Shown: positions 7,331-15,192 of the stretch, piece by piece
Position numbering within the stretch: the first letter of the stretch is position 1
How the letters are laid out: every line of letters starts with the position of its first letter
Origin: DATJHM01 sp035493895
Lineage (GTDB): Bacteria; Chloroflexota; Ktedonobacteria; Ktedonobacterales; Ktedonobacteraceae
Assembly: GCA_035493895.1 (NCBI GenBank)
Contig: DATJHM010000143.1
Location: forward strand, 1-21,570
DNA length: 21,570 bases
Direction: 5' to 3'
The notes under the pieces: generated by a model
The model's input: the letters and a program-made list of their open reading frames with translations, nothing else
The model's database searches: none
Told to the model about the DNA's origin: nothing
Program-made: the position numbers and the translations under genes

Positions 7331-9445
7331 ATGTCAGTTATCCCCTCTTCCACCATCGTCGGGGTGTTTAAAGACCACACAACAGCAAAACAGGCCAAGG
7401 AAGCCCTGTATAGTGCTGGCTTTGCCCAGGAGCAGTTACACCATTCCGCTTCTGGCCGTTCTGGCAATTTATTTGAGGACATTAAGAGCTTGCTCACCAG
7501 CTCTTCTGCCAGTAGTGAGAACATTGCCCTTGATCTCATCAATCTGGGATTGACCGATTACGAAGCTCAATATTATTCACATGAATATACTAATGGACGT
7601 ACTCTTCTGACCGTAAATGCTGTTGGCCGCGAACACGAGGCTATCGGCGTCCTGCATCAATATGGCGCCTTCAATCCACCAATCGAATCGTCTTCCACTA
7701 CCACGACAAATGCTGAACAGCACGTTGTCGCGGATAGCCAGGCAGCCGACTCCAGCAGCGAAGTCGTCGAACAGACCAGCGATTCAACCACGGACGACTC
7801 CGCAAGCATTGCCACCGATCAACCAGCACCATCTGAGGAGCCAGCTGAGGTTGCTCAGATAATCACCGAAATCCCATCATCAGCTATCGAGACCTCTGAA
7901 GTCGTTGACGAAGCTCCCGCCACCACCGATGAGGTCTCTGAAGTCGTTGCCGAGGACGAGGCTCCCGAAGCTGTTGTCGAAACCATCGAAGTCGTCGATG
8001 AAGTTCCCGCCGCTACCGACGAGGCTCCTGAAGTGGCCGATGAAGTCCCTGCGGCTACCGACGAGGCTCCTGAAGCTGTTGCCGAGACCGTTGAAGTCAT
8101 CGAAGAAGTTCCTGCTACCGATGAGGCCCCCGAAGCCATTGTCGAAACTATAGAAACCATCGAAGAGGCTCCCGAAGCCGTTGCTGAAACCCCAGAAGCA
8201 GTCGACGAAGCTCCCGTCGCTACTCCTGAGACAACTGAAGCCACCGACGAAGTTCCTGTTGCAGCCGTTGAAGAGGCTCCCGAAGCCGTTGTCGAGTCCT
8301 CCGAAACGACCGAAGAGGTTCCCGCCGCTACCGACGAAGTTCCTGAAGCCGTCGTCGAGATAGTTGAAGTCGTCGAAGAGGTTCCGGCTACTGAGGAAGA
8401 GGCTCCCGAAGCCGTTGCTGAATCCTCGGAAGTTGCTGAGGAGGCTCCCGAAGCTGCTGCTGAGGAAGAGACTCCTGTCGCTGTCGTCGAGACTATCGAG
8501 GTCGTCGAAGAGGTTCCCGCTGCTGATGAGATCTTTGAAAGCGTCGAAGAGGCTCCTGAAGCTGCTGAAACCTCCGCAGTTGCTGACGAAGCTCCCATCG
8601 AGACTATCGAGGTCATCGAAGAGGTTCCCGCTGCCGAAGAAGAAACTCCCGCGGAGGCTCCTGAAGCCGCTGCCGAGCCTTCTGAAGAGGCCGAAGAGGT
8701 TCCCGCTGCTACTGATGAGGCCGAAGTAGCCGAAGAAGCTCCTGCCGAGGAAGAGGCTCCCGAAGCCGTTGCCGAAACCCCTGAAGAAGTCTCTCCTGCC
8801 GAGGAAGAGGCTCCTGAAGCCGTTGCCGAAACCCCTGAAGTTGCTTCCGAAGAAGCGGTTGCCGAAGAAGAGACTCCCGTCGTTGTCGTCGAGACCGTTG
8901 AGGTTGTCGAAGACGCAGAGGGAACGCCGGTCGCTGTCGTCGAGACCATCGAAGTCATCGAAGAAGTTCCCGCTGCCGATGAGGCTTCAGAAACCCCTGA
9001 AGAAGCTCCCGAAGAGACTCCCGAAGCTATTGCCGAAGAAGAGGCTCCTGTCGCCGTTGTCGAGGAAGAGACTCCTGTCGCCGTCGTCGAGACTGTCGAG
9101 GTCGTCGAAGATGCTGAGGGAACGCCGGTCGCTGTCGTCGAGACCGTCGAAGTCATCGAAGAAGTTCCCGCTACTGATGAAGCTTCTGAGCTGATCGAGG
9201 AAGTTGAAGCTGAGGTTGACGAGCTTGAACAACTTCTGGAGCAACTCCAGGCAGCTCAACAGCAGCTTGAAGAGGCGAAAGCACAACTTCAGGAGGCCAA
9301 AGATCACGAGGCTCACGTCCGCACTATCCGCGAGCGTGAGGAGAAACTTCAGAAGGCCAGACAGCAGTTGCAAGATATTCAGGCTGAACTTGCAACTACT
9401 CTTGCTGAACTTCGCGCGACTCAGGCCCGCATCGCTGAACTGTAA
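7331..9445 (+). CDS. YflT-like stress-domain protein with acidic repeat region and coiled coil
   Basis: The 704-aa protein has three parts. Residues about 5-112 resemble the YflT / general stress protein 17M family: TIVGVFKDHTTAKQAKEALY, then GFAQEQL and YSHEYTNGRTLLTVNAVGRE. Residues about 115-618 are a highly acidic low-complexity region built from short Glu/Ala/Pro/Val/Thr units such as EEVPAATDEAPEAVVE. Residues about 620-704 form a Gln/Glu/Leu coiled coil (LEQLLEQLQAAQQQLEEAKA). There is no signal peptide. AAGGAG lies seven bases before the ATG. The repeat region contains a recent internal duplication (8864-8992 and 9062-9190). It is followed by a clear hairpin terminator. A structural or stress role is likely, but the biochemical function is unknown. 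Confidence 0.8.
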   Translation: MSVIPSSTIVGVFKDHTTAKQAKEALYSAGFAQEQLHHSASGRSGNLFEDIKSLLTSSSASSENIALDLINLGLTDYEAQYYSHEYTNGRTLLTVNAVGREHEAIGVLHQYGAFNPPIESSSTTTTNAEQHVVADSQAADSSSEVVEQTSDSTTDDSASIATDQPAPSEEPAEVAQIITEIPSSAIETSEVVDEAPATTDEVSEVVAEDEAPEAVVETIEVVDEVPAATDEAPEVADEVPAATDEAPEAVAETVEVIEEVPATDEAPEAIVETIETIEEAPEAVAETPEAVDEAPVATPETTEATDEVPVAAVEEAPEAVVESSETTEEVPAATDEVPEAVVEIVEVVEEVPATEEEAPEAVAESSEVAEEAPEAAAEEETPVAVVETIEVVEEVPAADEIFESVEEAPEAAETSAVADEAPIETIEVIEEVPAAEEETPAEAPEAAAEPSEEAEEVPAATDEAEVAEEAPAEEEAPEAVAETPEEVSPAEEEAPEAVAETPEVASEEAVAEEETPVVVVETVEVVEDAEGTPVAVVETIEVIEEVPAADEASETPEEAPEETPEAIAEEEAPVAVVEEETPVAVVETVEVVEDAEGTPVAVVETVEVIEEVPATDEASELIEEVEAEVDELEQLLEQLQAAQQQLEEAKAQLQEAKDHEAHVRTIREREEKLQKARQQLQDIQAELATTLAELRATQARIAEL
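8864..8992 (+). repeat. Internal 129-bp duplicated unit, copy 1
   Basis: This encodes a 43-residue unit beginning EEETPVVVVETVEVVEDAEG. It is matched 198 bp downstream at 9062-9190, in frame, with mostly third-position differences and the identical stretch GAGGGAACGCCGGTCGCTGT in both copies. Confidence 0.8.
9062..9190 (+). repeat. Internal 129-bp duplicated unit, copy 2
   Basis: This is the second copy of the 43-residue unit (EEETPVAVVETVEVVEDAEG onward). The two copies are offset by 66 codons, consistent with in-frame tandem duplication followed by drift. Confidence 0.8.
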
Positions 9446-9490
9446 TCGTTCGCAATAACCCGTACCATAACGGATACCCTTTGCGACACA

Positions 9491-9527
9491 GAAAGAGGGC
9501 AATCAAATTCTTTGATTGCTCTCTTTC
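9491..9527 (+). terminator. Hairpin terminator after the stress-domain gene
   Basis: GAAAGAGGGCAATCAAA at 9491-9507 pairs with TTTGATTGCTCTCTTTC at 9511-9527. This gives a 17-bp stem with one G-T wobble and a three-base loop. It lies 45 bases past the stop codon. The downstream run is CCCCTCTTATT, a modest T-tract, so termination could work in both directions. Confidence 0.75.
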
Positions 9528-9576
9528 CCCCTCTTATTCACTACACATCTCATGTATTCCTCAATTTATTTTACTA

Positions 9577-9606
9577 TTTACATATGACTTTTTTATCAAG
9601 TATGAT
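9577..9606 (+). promoter_or_regulatory. Promoter for the Yip1-like gene
   Basis: TTTACA at 9577-9582 and TATGAT at 9601-9606 are separated by 18 bases, close to the housekeeping sigma consensus. This sits downstream of the terminator and 64 bases before the start codon, so the gene probably has its own transcript. Confidence 0.5.
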
Positions 9607-9669
9607 ACGTTCGTAAGATTATTAAAAAAACGAAATAGAGCTGGTTTTTCCATAGAAAGGTGAAATGCT

Positions 9670-10380
9670 ATGGCCTGGAATTCAGAGCAAGCCCAGGTTG
9701 GTCGTGTACGACCACTGCCAACACCACGCAATCCTGTGCAATTTTTACCTCTTTTCTATGTACAGTCTATCCTCAGGCCGTCCGCACGTCTATTTGCCCA
9801 CATTGCTGAATATGCTCGCTGGAAACTGGTCTGGATACAGCTTCTGGTCATCGTATTGATTCCTGTGGTCGTGGGGCTATTGCGCATTCTTTTTCACGAT
9901 ACTTCGACTGGCGTCACCGCTCAATCGAATATCTTCCTCAGTTCTCTAAGCGTCATTACCGCCAGCGCTTCCTTCATTGCTTTTATTGTGAAAATCATCG
10001 CTATTCCTGTTTTTTTCTTCGCAGGCACCGCTCTCCAATTTCTGGTTGCAAAGCTCTTGCGTGGCCGAGGCAGCTATGTCTCCCACTGCTTCTCTATCCA
10101 GACATACCAGATTCCACTGGCGATTATTGGCGGCCTAATTACGCTGGCGTTTATCCTGCTCCATTTCTCTACGCTGTTCTTCTCCCCTCTGATAAGCATC
10201 GCGCTGTTCGTGTATGGCATATTCATCAATATCGCGGTGGTGATGGGCGTCCACAATATTAATCGGGAAAAAGCGATCGCGACGGTGCTGGTTCCTTATG
10301 TTGTCAGTACGCTGGCCATTTGTGGTATTCTCGCTATTATTGCAAAGTCGATCGCGGGCACCATTAATTCCATCAACTGA
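9670..10380 (+). CDS. Yip1-family integral membrane protein
   Basis: This 236-aa membrane protein has a ~45-residue cytoplasmic N-terminus (NPVQFLPLFYVQSILRPSAR) followed by five or so hydrophobic segments: WIQLLVIVLIPVVVGLLRIL; ASFIAFIVKIIAIPVFFFAG; PLAIIGGLITLAFILLHF; ISIALFVYGIFINIAVVMG; and VVSTLAICGILAIIAKSI. The layout, with a soluble start, a loop LVAKLLRGRGSYVSHCFSIQTYQIPLA-like region between segments 2 and 3, and five TMs, matches the Yip1 domain family, whose bacterial function is not established. AAAGGTGA precedes the ATG by six to seven bases. It stands alone between a terminator and the kinase gene. Confidence 0.75.
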   Translation: MAWNSEQAQVGRVRPLPTPRNPVQFLPLFYVQSILRPSARLFAHIAEYARWKLVWIQLLVIVLIPVVVGLLRILFHDTSTGVTAQSNIFLSSLSVITASASFIAFIVKIIAIPVFFFAGTALQFLVAKLLRGRGSYVSHCFSIQTYQIPLAIIGGLITLAFILLHFSTLFFSPLISIALFVYGIFINIAVVMGVHNINREKAIATVLVPYVVSTLAICGILAIIAKSIAGTINSIN

Positions 10381-10447
10381 CGTTCATTTCCAGGAGACTG
10401 CACAACCGCTCCACCAACCTCTTTGCCATCTCCAGCTTATACTCGAG

Positions 10448-10485
10448 AATAGCGATTTTTGTTGACAGCCTACAAAATCGCTATT
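10448..10485. repeat. Inverted repeat enclosing a TTGACA box
   Basis: AATAGCGATTTTTGT (10448-10462) and ACAAAATCGCTATT (10472-10485) pair as a 14-bp stem with one bulged T. The 9-base loop contains most of a perfect TTGACA (10462-10467). No good -10 follows at 16-18 bases. There is no T-run, so it is a weak terminator candidate for the Yip1 gene. An operator is the other option. Confidence 0.45.
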
Positions 10486-10553
10486 GCCAGTATCACTCAA
10501 CATAAGCATGCAGCATGTTTTACCCTTTTAGCTTTTCGTATTGGAAATATATG

Positions 10554-10559
10554 TATAAT
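10554..10559 (+). promoter_or_regulatory. -10 box upstream of the kinase gene
   Basis: TATAAT is a perfect -10 hexamer in an AT-rich stretch, with TG directly before it. No strong -35 lies 16-18 bases upstream. It would give a leader of about 77 bases before the kinase start. Confidence 0.4.
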
Positions 10560-10642
10560 ATATTCATATCAACAAAATAAATAGCCTCGCATCTGCATTT
10601 CCTGAAAAAAGGTGAGACTACTTCCTGAGGAGAGAGAAAAGC

Positions 10643-12790
10643 ATGGCTGATCTTTCAGGATGGCAACTGGGTAACTATCGCTTATTACGCTTAATTGGCT
10701 CTGGTGGATTCGCGGAAGTCTACCTTGGTGAACATATCTATCTGAATACAATCGCTGCTGTCAAGGTCCTACAAACGCAGTTAGTGAGCAATGAAGACAG
10801 GGATGCGTTTTGCAATGAGGCTCGCACTATTGCCCATCTGACGCATCAGCATATCTTACGGGTGCTCGATTTTGATGTTGAACATAATATCCCTTTTCTT
10901 GTGACAGAATATGCTCCACATGGAACGTTGCGCGAACGCCATCCTAAGCATGTGCATGTACCTTTACGCCATATCATCAATTATGTGACACAGATCGCCT
11001 GTGCCCTGCAATATGCTCACGATCATCGCGTAGTTCATCGTGATGTGAAGCCGGAAAATATTTTGCTTGGCACAGATGGTACTATTTTGCTGAGTGACTT
11101 TGGCATTGCGATTATTATGCAGAGCACTTCAGCCCGGTTGCCTGAGAAACTCCTGGGTACTGGCGCGTATATGGCTCCAGAGCAATTTCGCGGCATGGTG
11201 TCTCCTGCCAGCGATCAGTATGCACTGGCGATCATGACCTATGAATGGCTCTGCGGCGAACGACCCTTCCAGGGCTCGTTTGCTGATCTTTATGAACAGC
11301 ACCTGAAGATCCCTGCCCCGTCTCTCAGAGGAAAACTTTCAACCGTTCCTCTGGCCCTGGAAGCGGTGTTGCTGCGCGCTCTGGAAAAGCAGCCTGAGGC
11401 CCGTTTCTCTTCTATTTCCGAATTCGCACACGCTCTCGCGCAAACGCTCTATCAGACCAATAAGTATGCTCCTCTTATGCAAGAAACAATGCCCACAATT
11501 TCCCATACACCCGACGCACTGGAAACGCTGCCATCTCCCGGAGACGCCTCTTCTGTACTCACAGAGACCCGTACTTCTTATGTCAATCCACAGCAACAGG
11601 AAACGCCACCAACTCAGCTAGAGACGCTACCTCCTACAACACCAGCGGCGCAGTTCCCGACAGGCGTGGCACAATCCACCGAGCCTGCTAGCACGGCCAG
11701 GCCTGCACGTTCGATCAGCTCGCTTCTACCAACGCAACCTGTACCACAAAAAAAGCATTCGCGCCGTGTAATACTGGGTAGCATACTGGCAGTTATCGGC
11801 GTAGGCGCGGCCTCAGCTCTGGCTGAGCCAGCTATTGCGCGCTACTTCCAAGCCGCCGCTCCTACCGCTTATACCTATCATGGGCATAAAGAAACGGTCT
11901 GGTCGGTAAGCTGGTCTCCTGATAGTAAACGGATCGCTTCCGCGAGCGCAGATCAGACGGTCCAGGTCTGGGATGCCCTGACGGGCTTACATATGCTCCC
12001 TTTTCGCGGCCATACCGCGACAGTCAGAGCCGTCGCCTGGTCTCCCTCTGGAAACTATCTGGCCTCTGGCGCGGACGATCACACGGTCTACGTCTGGCAC
12101 CCCGATTCTCTTGTACGTTATGTCACGTATCGTGGTCATAGCAAGAGTATTACGGCCCTCGCCTGGTCTCCTGATAACCAGCGTATTGCATCCGCAAGCT
12201 CGGATCGAACCGTCCAGATCTGGAATGTGCTGCCCGGCAAGACCTCAATGCTCAACACTCATGCGCCCATCACCTATACGGGACACACGGCTTCTGTGAC
12301 CAGCGTTGCCTGGTCTTCTGACAGCAAATATCTTGCCTCAGCCAGTGATGATACGACGGTCCAGGTCTGGCATGCCAGTGATGGGAAGAAACTGTTCACC
12401 TATGGGGGACACACCGGGACAGTTTATGCCCTGGCGTGGTCGCCTGATAGCCAGTTGCTCGCCTCAGGCAGCGCCGACATGACAGTCCAGGTCTGGCATG
12501 CTCTTAGTGGCGTGCATATCTCTACCTATACTGGCCATACCAGAGCTATTCGTGCCCTGGCGTGGTCTCCCGAGGGGCAACGCATCGTCTCAGCCAGTGA
12601 GAAGGTAGATCCCGCTGCTCAAACCACGCCCGCCCCCCTTGTCCAGATCTGGGATGCCTCTACAGGAAAACATCTCTATTTCTATAAAGGCCACACAAAT
12701 TCTGTAACAAATGTCGCATGGTCAGAGAATAGCCGCTACATTGCCAGTGCAGGGTTCGACACGACGGTTCAAGTCTGGCAGCCTCTCTAG
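10643..12790 (+). CDS. Membrane Ser/Thr protein kinase with C-terminal WD40 propeller
   Basis: The 715-aa protein is a PknB-type kinase joined to a WD40 domain. The kinase (about 12-270) has the glycine loop GSGGFAEVYLGEH, Lys41 in AAVKVL, the catalytic loop HRDVKPENIL (Asp134, Lys136), DFG at 152-154 and MAPEQ, so it should be active. A Pro/Thr-rich linker (about 275-370) leads to one membrane segment (VILGSILAVIGVGAASALA, about 376-395). Residues about 410-715 hold seven WD40 repeats, each of the form GHTxxVxxVAWSPDSxxLAS followed by DxTVQVW. The sixth repeat has a short insertion. The predicted topology puts the kinase inside and the propeller outside, which suggests a sensor or docking role for the propeller. 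GAGGAGAG at 10627-10634 precedes the ATG. Confidence 0.93.
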   Translation: MADLSGWQLGNYRLLRLIGSGGFAEVYLGEHIYLNTIAAVKVLQTQLVSNEDRDAFCNEARTIAHLTHQHILRVLDFDVEHNIPFLVTEYAPHGTLRERHPKHVHVPLRHIINYVTQIACALQYAHDHRVVHRDVKPENILLGTDGTILLSDFGIAIIMQSTSARLPEKLLGTGAYMAPEQFRGMVSPASDQYALAIMTYEWLCGERPFQGSFADLYEQHLKIPAPSLRGKLSTVPLALEAVLLRALEKQPEARFSSISEFAHALAQTLYQTNKYAPLMQETMPTISHTPDALETLPSPGDASSVLTETRTSYVNPQQQETPPTQLETLPPTTPAAQFPTGVAQSTEPASTARPARSISSLLPTQPVPQKKHSRRVILGSILAVIGVGAASALAEPAIARYFQAAAPTAYTYHGHKETVWSVSWSPDSKRIASASADQTVQVWDALTGLHMLPFRGHTATVRAVAWSPSGNYLASGADDHTVYVWHPDSLVRYVTYRGHSKSITALAWSPDNQRIASASSDRTVQIWNVLPGKTSMLNTHAPITYTGHTASVTSVAWSSDSKYLASASDDTTVQVWHASDGKKLFTYGGHTGTVYALAWSPDSQLLASGSADMTVQVWHALSGVHISTYTGHTRAIRALAWSPEGQRIVSASEKVDPAAQTTPAPLVQIWDASTGKHLYFYKGHTNSVTNVAWSENSRYIASAGFDTTVQVWQPL

Positions 12791-12829
12791 CATTTTTACG
12801 CCCTGGGAATAAGGTGCCGCTTCTTCTTG

Positions 12830-12859
12830 TTGACACTATCGAAGGGCTGGGCCTATACT
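12830..12859 (+). promoter_or_regulatory. Promoter for the tatD-mshC/cysS operon
   Basis: A perfect TTGACA (12830-12835) and TATACT (12854-12859) are separated by 18 bases. This is the best consensus promoter in the window. The transcript would start near 12866, giving a leader of roughly 136 bases before tatD. I see no T-box or riboswitch signature in the leader. Confidence 0.7.
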
Positions 12860-12980
12860 ACGAGTGATTAGAGGGCCTGTTACAAAAAAAGGTAGGACTC
12901 CTTAACCGGTAGCATTCGTCATAGCTTAATAGAGAGCATTGGCTTTATTTTTTTGCTTGTTTACGTATTTACTTACTTAC

Positions 12981-12993
12981 GGAGAGGAAAGGA
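12981..12993 (+). promoter_or_regulatory. Shine-Dalgarno site deciding the tatD start
   Basis: The purine run GGAGAGGAAAGGA ends eight bases before the GTG at 13002. Starts further upstream (from 12939) would place this run inside the coding region and add a hydrophobic leader that TatD proteins lack. Confidence 0.6.
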
Positions 12994-13001
12994 TTGTTGT
13001 A

Positions 13002-13787
13002 GTGTTCGTTGATAGCCATGCTCATGTTGATACCTCGCGCTTTGCTGAAGATCGTGAAGCAACGTTACAGGCGGCATTCGCTGGAGGCGTGACGCGTATA
13101 GTTGACCCCGGATGTGATCTTCCCTCAAGCGTGGCTGCTCTGGCGCTGGCCAGGGCTCATCCAGGCTTTGTCTATGCCGGAGTTGGTGTACATCCCCATG
13201 ATGCAACTACCTATTCCGCTGAAGTTCGCACTCAGCTACGTTCGCTTGCAGATGAACCAGAGGTTGTGGCTATTGGCGAGTTTGGGCTCGACTATTTTCG
13301 TATGCTCACGCCTCGCGATATACAACGTGAAGTCTTTTGCGCTCATCTGGCACTGGCGCGTGAGTGCAATCTGCCATGCATCATTCACGTTCGCGATGCC
13401 CACGATGATGTTATGGAACTTCTACGCGCTCATGGTCGTGACCTGCGTGGAGTTTTTCACTGCTTTTCGGGTGATGTCGCGCAGGCAGAAGAATGCCTGG
13501 CTTTTGAGGGGTTTGTGCTCTCTTTCGCTGGCCCCTTAACAAAGCAGGGCAATGCGCTGCCAGATGTCGCTCGTATGGTTCCTCTCGATCGTGTCCTGGT
13601 CGAGACGGACAGCCCCTACCTGGTTCCTAAACCACTCCGTGCCAGGCGTAACGAGCCGCTCTTCGTCAAACACGTCGCCGAAAAATTAGCCGAGATTCGC
13701 GGCATGCCACTGGAGGAGATCGCGCAGATCACTTCCGCCAATGCTACGCGTTTATTCGGTTTAGGAGAGAAAAATGAAGCTCTTTAA
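13002..13787 (+). CDS. tatD: TatD-family metal-dependent hydrolase / DNase
   Basis: TatD-family enzymes are cytoplasmic TIM-barrel metal-dependent nucleases. With the GTG start at 13002 the protein is 261 aa, the standard length. The metal ligands and signatures are all visible: HxH in VDSHAHVD (residues 6 and 8), GVHPHD, the GEFGLDYF glutamate, IIHVRDAHDD, FHCFSGDV and ETDSPYLVPKP. The last 14 bases overlap the next gene, so the two are translationally coupled. In other bacteria tatD often lies beside a tRNA synthetase gene, so the pairing alone does not decide the role of its neighbour. Confidence 0.92.
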   Translation: MFVDSHAHVDTSRFAEDREATLQAAFAGGVTRIVDPGCDLPSSVAALALARAHPGFVYAGVGVHPHDATTYSAEVRTQLRSLADEPEVVAIGEFGLDYFRMLTPRDIQREVFCAHLALARECNLPCIIHVRDAHDDVMELLRAHGRDLRGVFHCFSGDVAQAEECLAFEGFVLSFAGPLTKQGNALPDVARMVPLDRVLVETDSPYLVPKPLRARRNEPLFVKHVAEKLAEIRGMPLEEIAQITSANATRLFGLGEKNEAL

Positions 13788-14958
13788 TACCCTCACGCAA
13801 TCTCTTGAAACGCTTATTCCTTTTGACGATACAGTACGAATTTATGTCTGCGGCGTTACGCCTTATGATACCACCCACCTGGGCCATGCTTTCACCTATG
13901 TCTCTTTCGATACGCTCATTCGCTATTTAGAGTTCCGAGGCCAGAAAGTACGCTATGTGCAGAACGTCACGGATATCGATGATGATGTTCTGCGCAAAGC
14001 CCGCGAACTAGGTATGGCCTGGGATGAATTGGGAAGGCGCGAGACGGAACGCTTTTTACGCGATATGGATGCCCTGAATGTACGTAGACCCGATGTCTAC
14101 GCACGCGCCACGGACGAAATTCCCAATATTATTCGCATCATCCAACGGCTTATCGATCTGGGTTATGCCTATGTGAGCGAGAATTGCGTCTTTTATGATG
14201 TGCCTCGTGATCCGGACTTCGGGCAGATGGCCAAAGCGATCGGGCTGGCAGATTATAACGCGATGCTGCAAGTGGCCAATGAGCGCGGCAATTTCCCCGA
14301 TGATGCGCGGAAGAGAGATCCGCTCGATTTTGTGCTCTGGCAGGCTCAGGCTCCCGGTGAACCGGCCTGGGGAAGCCCCTGGGGACCAGGTCGTCCTGGC
14401 TGGCATATTGAGTGTACGGCAATGGCAACCCATCATCTCGCAGAGCAAATCGATATTCATGGTGGTGGCGCTGATCTGGCCTTCCCTCACCATACCTGCG
14501 AAATTGCCCAATCTGAACATTATACTGGCAAATCTCCTTTCTCACGCATCTGGGCTCATACAGGCATGGTCTATCAAGATGGGGAAAAGATGAGTAAATC
14601 GCTCGGCAATCTTACGCTGGTCAGCAATCTTTTGAAAACCTATTCTGCCGATACTATTCGTGTGGTTTTGCAACAACACCATTATCGTCAGGCGTGGGAA
14701 TGTTTCCCGGCTGATCTACAAGCCGCAGCAACCGTCGTCGAGCATTTTCAGCAGGTCCGCACCCTCGTCGGTCGCGAGACCAGCAATGAAACGAGCGAGT
14801 TGACCAATCGCTTCCAGGCAGCCCTGGAAGATGATCTCGATACGCCCAAAGCCATTCGTCTGCTTGATGAGACAGCCAAGGCTATTATCTCACAGCCAGA
14901 CCCCAGACTCGGCTCCGAACTGCTACGCCTGACCGGTGCGCTCGGCCTCTGCGTCTAA
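13774..14958 (+). CDS. Cysteinyl-tRNA synthetase-like ligase, probably MshC-type
   Basis: This class I ligase activates cysteine as cysteinyl-AMP. It is 394 aa, shorter than CysRS (about 460) and close to MshC (about 410), which joins cysteine to GlcN-inositol in mycothiol synthesis. The nucleotide motifs are HLGH (35-38) and KMSKSLGN (from 272). The zinc site is Cys26, Cys214 (HIECTAMA) and His240. The opening YVCGVTPYDTTHLGHAFTYV, the DGEKMSKSLGNLTLVSNLL stretch and the early end right after the helical domain look MshC-like, whereas CysRS usually reads CGPTVYD..HIGN and has an anticodon-binding tail. The FPHHTCEIAQSE region keeps Glu243, the fourth CysRS zinc ligand, so a minimal CysRS is not excluded. 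No other mycothiol genes are in the window. It overlaps tatD by 14 bases. Confidence 0.85.
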   Translation: MKLFNTLTQSLETLIPFDDTVRIYVCGVTPYDTTHLGHAFTYVSFDTLIRYLEFRGQKVRYVQNVTDIDDDVLRKARELGMAWDELGRRETERFLRDMDALNVRRPDVYARATDEIPNIIRIIQRLIDLGYAYVSENCVFYDVPRDPDFGQMAKAIGLADYNAMLQVANERGNFPDDARKRDPLDFVLWQAQAPGEPAWGSPWGPGRPGWHIECTAMATHHLAEQIDIHGGGADLAFPHHTCEIAQSEHYTGKSPFSRIWAHTGMVYQDGEKMSKSLGNLTLVSNLLKTYSADTIRVVLQQHHYRQAWECFPADLQAAATVVEHFQQVRTLVGRETSNETSELTNRFQAALEDDLDTPKAIRLLDETAKAIISQPDPRLGSELLRLTGALGLCV

Positions 14959-14978
14959 TTCAATACACTCCCGTAGAA

Positions 14979-14997
14979 GGCGCTGTTCATCAGCGCC
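14979..14997. repeat. Short perfect hairpin after the cysS/mshC gene
   Basis: GGCGCTG TTCAT CAGCGCC forms a 7-bp stem with a 5-base loop, 21 bases past the stop. There is no T-tract. The preceding GTAGAAG also precedes the larger hairpin at 15063, so both may be members of one palindromic repeat family. It may still help end transcription. Confidence 0.55.
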
Positions 14998-15062
14998 AAA
15001 TTATCGGCTCAACACGACTTCACGAGAGAGACAACCCTGCATCTATTCCCTTGTAGAAGCGC

Positions 15063-15099
15063 GGCTTGTCTGCGCCCTGGGCATCGGCGCAGACAAGCC
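15063..15099. repeat. Perfect 14-bp inverted repeat (REP-like)
   Basis: GGCTTGTCTGCGCC (15063-15076) and GGCGCAGACAAGCC (15086-15099) are exact complements with the 9-base loop CTGGGCATC. It lies between genes, with no T-tract. It looks like a repetitive extragenic palindrome. Confidence 0.65.
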
Positions 15100-15152
15100 A
15101 CGTTCATACGCATTCAGTGAGCCACCTCTCATCTCAAAGGCGAGAGAGAGGG

Positions 15153-15192
15153 ATCGAGCGAGTTCGCAGGCACAGTTCCGTTCCCACTCCAC
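15153..15192. repeat. 40-bp dispersed repeat, copy 1
   Basis: The unit starts ATCGAGCGAGTTCGCAGGCA and ends CACTCCAC. It matches 15794-15833 with one difference in 40 bases. The purine-rich lead-in (CGAGAGAGAGGG here) is partly shared as well. Confidence 0.75.

Noticed and set aside
7855..9156. 433-codon antisense frame rich in Ser, Thr, Ala and Gly
   Set aside because: It mirrors the repetitive GAA/GTC/GCT codons of the acidic protein. Its composition is fully explained by that bias, with no ribosome binding site or domain.
7905..9194. Plus-strand frames rich in Lys, Pro, Leu and Arg
   Set aside because: They are a frame-shifted reading of the same repeats. The acidic frame has the ribosome binding site, the YflT-like domain and the coiled coil.
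12866..13001. T-box or riboswitch in the leader of the tatD-ligase operon
   Set aside because: There is no AGGGUGG-type T-box sequence or terminator/antiterminator pair, and the leader is short.
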